Of a stretch of DNA of 64,000 nucleotides, positions 63,144 through 64,000 are shown one piece after another. The stretch lies in NCBI RefSeq assembly GCF_000260415.1, contig NZ_BACP01000026.1, positions 1 to 64,000 of the forward strand, read 5' to 3'. Source of the DNA: Liquorilactobacillus mali KCTC 3596 = DSM 20444 (GTDB lineage Bacteria; Bacillota; Bacilli; Lactobacillales; Lactobacillaceae). The notes beneath the pieces were generated by a model. That model did not search any database. It was not told where the DNA came from and saw only the letters and a list, made by a program, of their open reading frames with translations. A program made the translations under genes and the position numbers. Numbering within the stretch: position 1 is the stretch's first letter; the number at the start of each line of letters is the position of its first letter.

Positions 63144-64000
63144 CTAATTTCGTATTTTTTTCGCCATCTCAAGTAATTCCTTGGCGTGTTCCAATGTCAA
63201 TTTTGTAATCTCTGTCCCAGCTAACATCCTAGCAATTTCATTAATTCTCTTTTTTTCGTCTAATTTCTCAACGTTTGTCTCGGTTCGTCCTTTAATAACT
63301 TCCTTGGTAACAAGATAATGGTGATTACTAATAGCGGCTACCTGCGGCAAATGTGTAATACACAAGACTTGAGATAATTGTGCAATCTGACTAATCTTCT
63401 CAGCCATCGCTTGAGCAACTCGACCACTAACACCAGTATCAACTTCATCAAAAATGATACTTGTTAAGTTTCGATCCCTCGAAAAAATCGTCTTTAACGC
63501 CAACATAATGCGTGAGAGTTCACCACCAGATGCAATTTTTACCAATGGCCCACTAGCTTCACCTTGATTGGTTTGAATGTAAAATTCCACACGATCAATT
63601 CCATTACTTGATAGCACGTTCTTATCCGTTACAAAGCGTACTTCAAATTTAGCTTTATCCATATAAAGAGACTTCAACTGTAATTCAACCGCTTTTGATA
63701 GTTGTTTAGCAGTTTTAGTCCTCTCATGACTCAACTTTTCTGCCGTTTGTAACGCTGTGTTATAAGCTTCATCAACAGCCTTTTGTTGAACTTCACTATC
63801 TTCATCTGCACTTTGCATCTGTGCTAATTCTTTTTCAATCTTATTGTAATAATTCAAAACTTTTTCAATTGAATTACCATATTTGTGCTCAAGCTGTCTG
63901 ATTATTTCCAATCTCTGGTTGGTCTGGTTTAACTCATCTTCATTCCACTCCATTACATCTAATTCATTCGAAATATCATGTGCAACATCTTGCAGCGTAT
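63144..64000 (-). CDS. recN: DNA repair protein RecN, C-terminal part (partial)
   Basis: The reading frame is open to the right edge of the window (the codons upstream of 63953 read TLQDVAHDISNELDV), so this is a C-terminal fragment of about 285 codons of RecN, an SMC-like ATPase for double-strand break repair. The coiled-coil segment is followed by VKIASGGELSRIMLALK (ABC signature), SIIFDEVDTGVSG (Walker B) and CITHLPQVAAISNHHYLV. The ATG at 63953 is internal and not the start. Confidence 0.97.
   Translation of the reverse strand, partial: TLQDVAHDISNELDVMEWNEDELNQTNQRLEIIRQLEHKYGNSIEKVLNYYNKIEKELAQMQSADEDSEVQQKAVDEAYNTALQTAEKLSHERTKTAKQLSKAVELQLKSLYMDKAKFEVRFVTDKNVLSSNGIDRVEFYIQTNQGEASGPLVKIASGGELSRIMLALKTIFSRDRNLTSIIFDEVDTGVSGRVAQAMAEKISQIAQLSQVLCITHLPQVAAISNHHYLVTKEVIKGRTETNVEKLDEKKRINEIARMLAGTEITKLTLEHAKELLEMAKKIRN

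Overview
This window is a chromosomal housekeeping region of a low-GC Gram-positive bacterium, almost certainly a member of the Lactobacillaceae. The gene order is the classical lactobacillus/Bacilli order: rpoD-dnaG-glyS-glyQ-recO-era-dgkA-ybeY-phoH-yqeY-rpsU; aspS-hisS; rel-dtd; hrcA-grpE-dnaK-dnaJ-lepA; rimP-nusA-ylxR-ylxQ-infB-rbfA-truB-ribF; polC-proS-rseP-cdsA-uppS-frr-pyrH-tsf-rpsB. T-box leaders precede glyQS and hisS-aspS, a CIRCE operator precedes hrcA, and a Gram-positive LexA box precedes lexA. Genus or species cannot be fixed from the sequence alone. I saw no rRNA, tRNA, insertion sequence, prophage or CRISPR array.

Layout. 1-2526: the start of a nucleoside-phosphorylase-like gene, then a two-gene sulfur amino acid operon (cystathionine beta-synthase/cysteine synthase and cystathionine gamma-lyase/synthase) behind an unrecognised structured leader that ends in a terminator. 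2585-13872: sigma factor, primase, glycyl-tRNA synthetase, RecO/Era/undecaprenol kinase/YbeY/PhoH, YqeY and S21. 14089-17618: ppsR (plus strand), endonuclease IV, a YitT-type membrane protein and MsrA. 17784-22016: AspS and HisS behind a T-box, then a cell-wall amidase. 22161-29144: one long minus-strand cluster (DUF3013-like protein, PrmA, RsmE, a small membrane protein, Rel, Dtd, an esterase, a HAD phosphatase). 29392-31508: a TetR regulator divergent from a nucleoside hydrolase plus a small membrane protein. 31654-38541: LepA and the HrcA heat-shock operon. 38561-45869: the translation-initiation and ribosome-maturation cluster. 45883-58620: DNA polymerase III PolC, proline tRNA ligase, membrane and cell-wall lipid synthesis, ribosome recycling, UMP kinase, EF-Ts and S2. 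58632-60822: a frameshifted D-2-hydroxyacid dehydrogenase, a GIY-YIG protein whose start is also broken by a homopolymer, and a TrmN6-like methyltransferase. 60912-64000: PlsC, YneF, YnzC, LexA and the C-terminal part of RecN.

The window is mostly conserved core genome, so the interest lies in its regulation and small anomalies. The main ones are: (i) the cys leader with mutually exclusive pairings; (ii) a promoter placed upstream of a terminator in front of rimP-nusA, which suggests attenuation by the operon's own NusA; (iii) a GACAC sequence in the hisS-aspS T-box that overlaps the Asp and His codons; (iv) perfect inverted repeats at ppsR and at the tetR/nucleoside hydrolase intergenic region; (v) two neighbouring genes each out of frame by -1 at a 6-7 base homopolymer, one forming the heptamer A_AAA_AAC; (vi) a dispersed family of look-alike terminator palindromes. 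I found no convincing undescribed multi-gene system.
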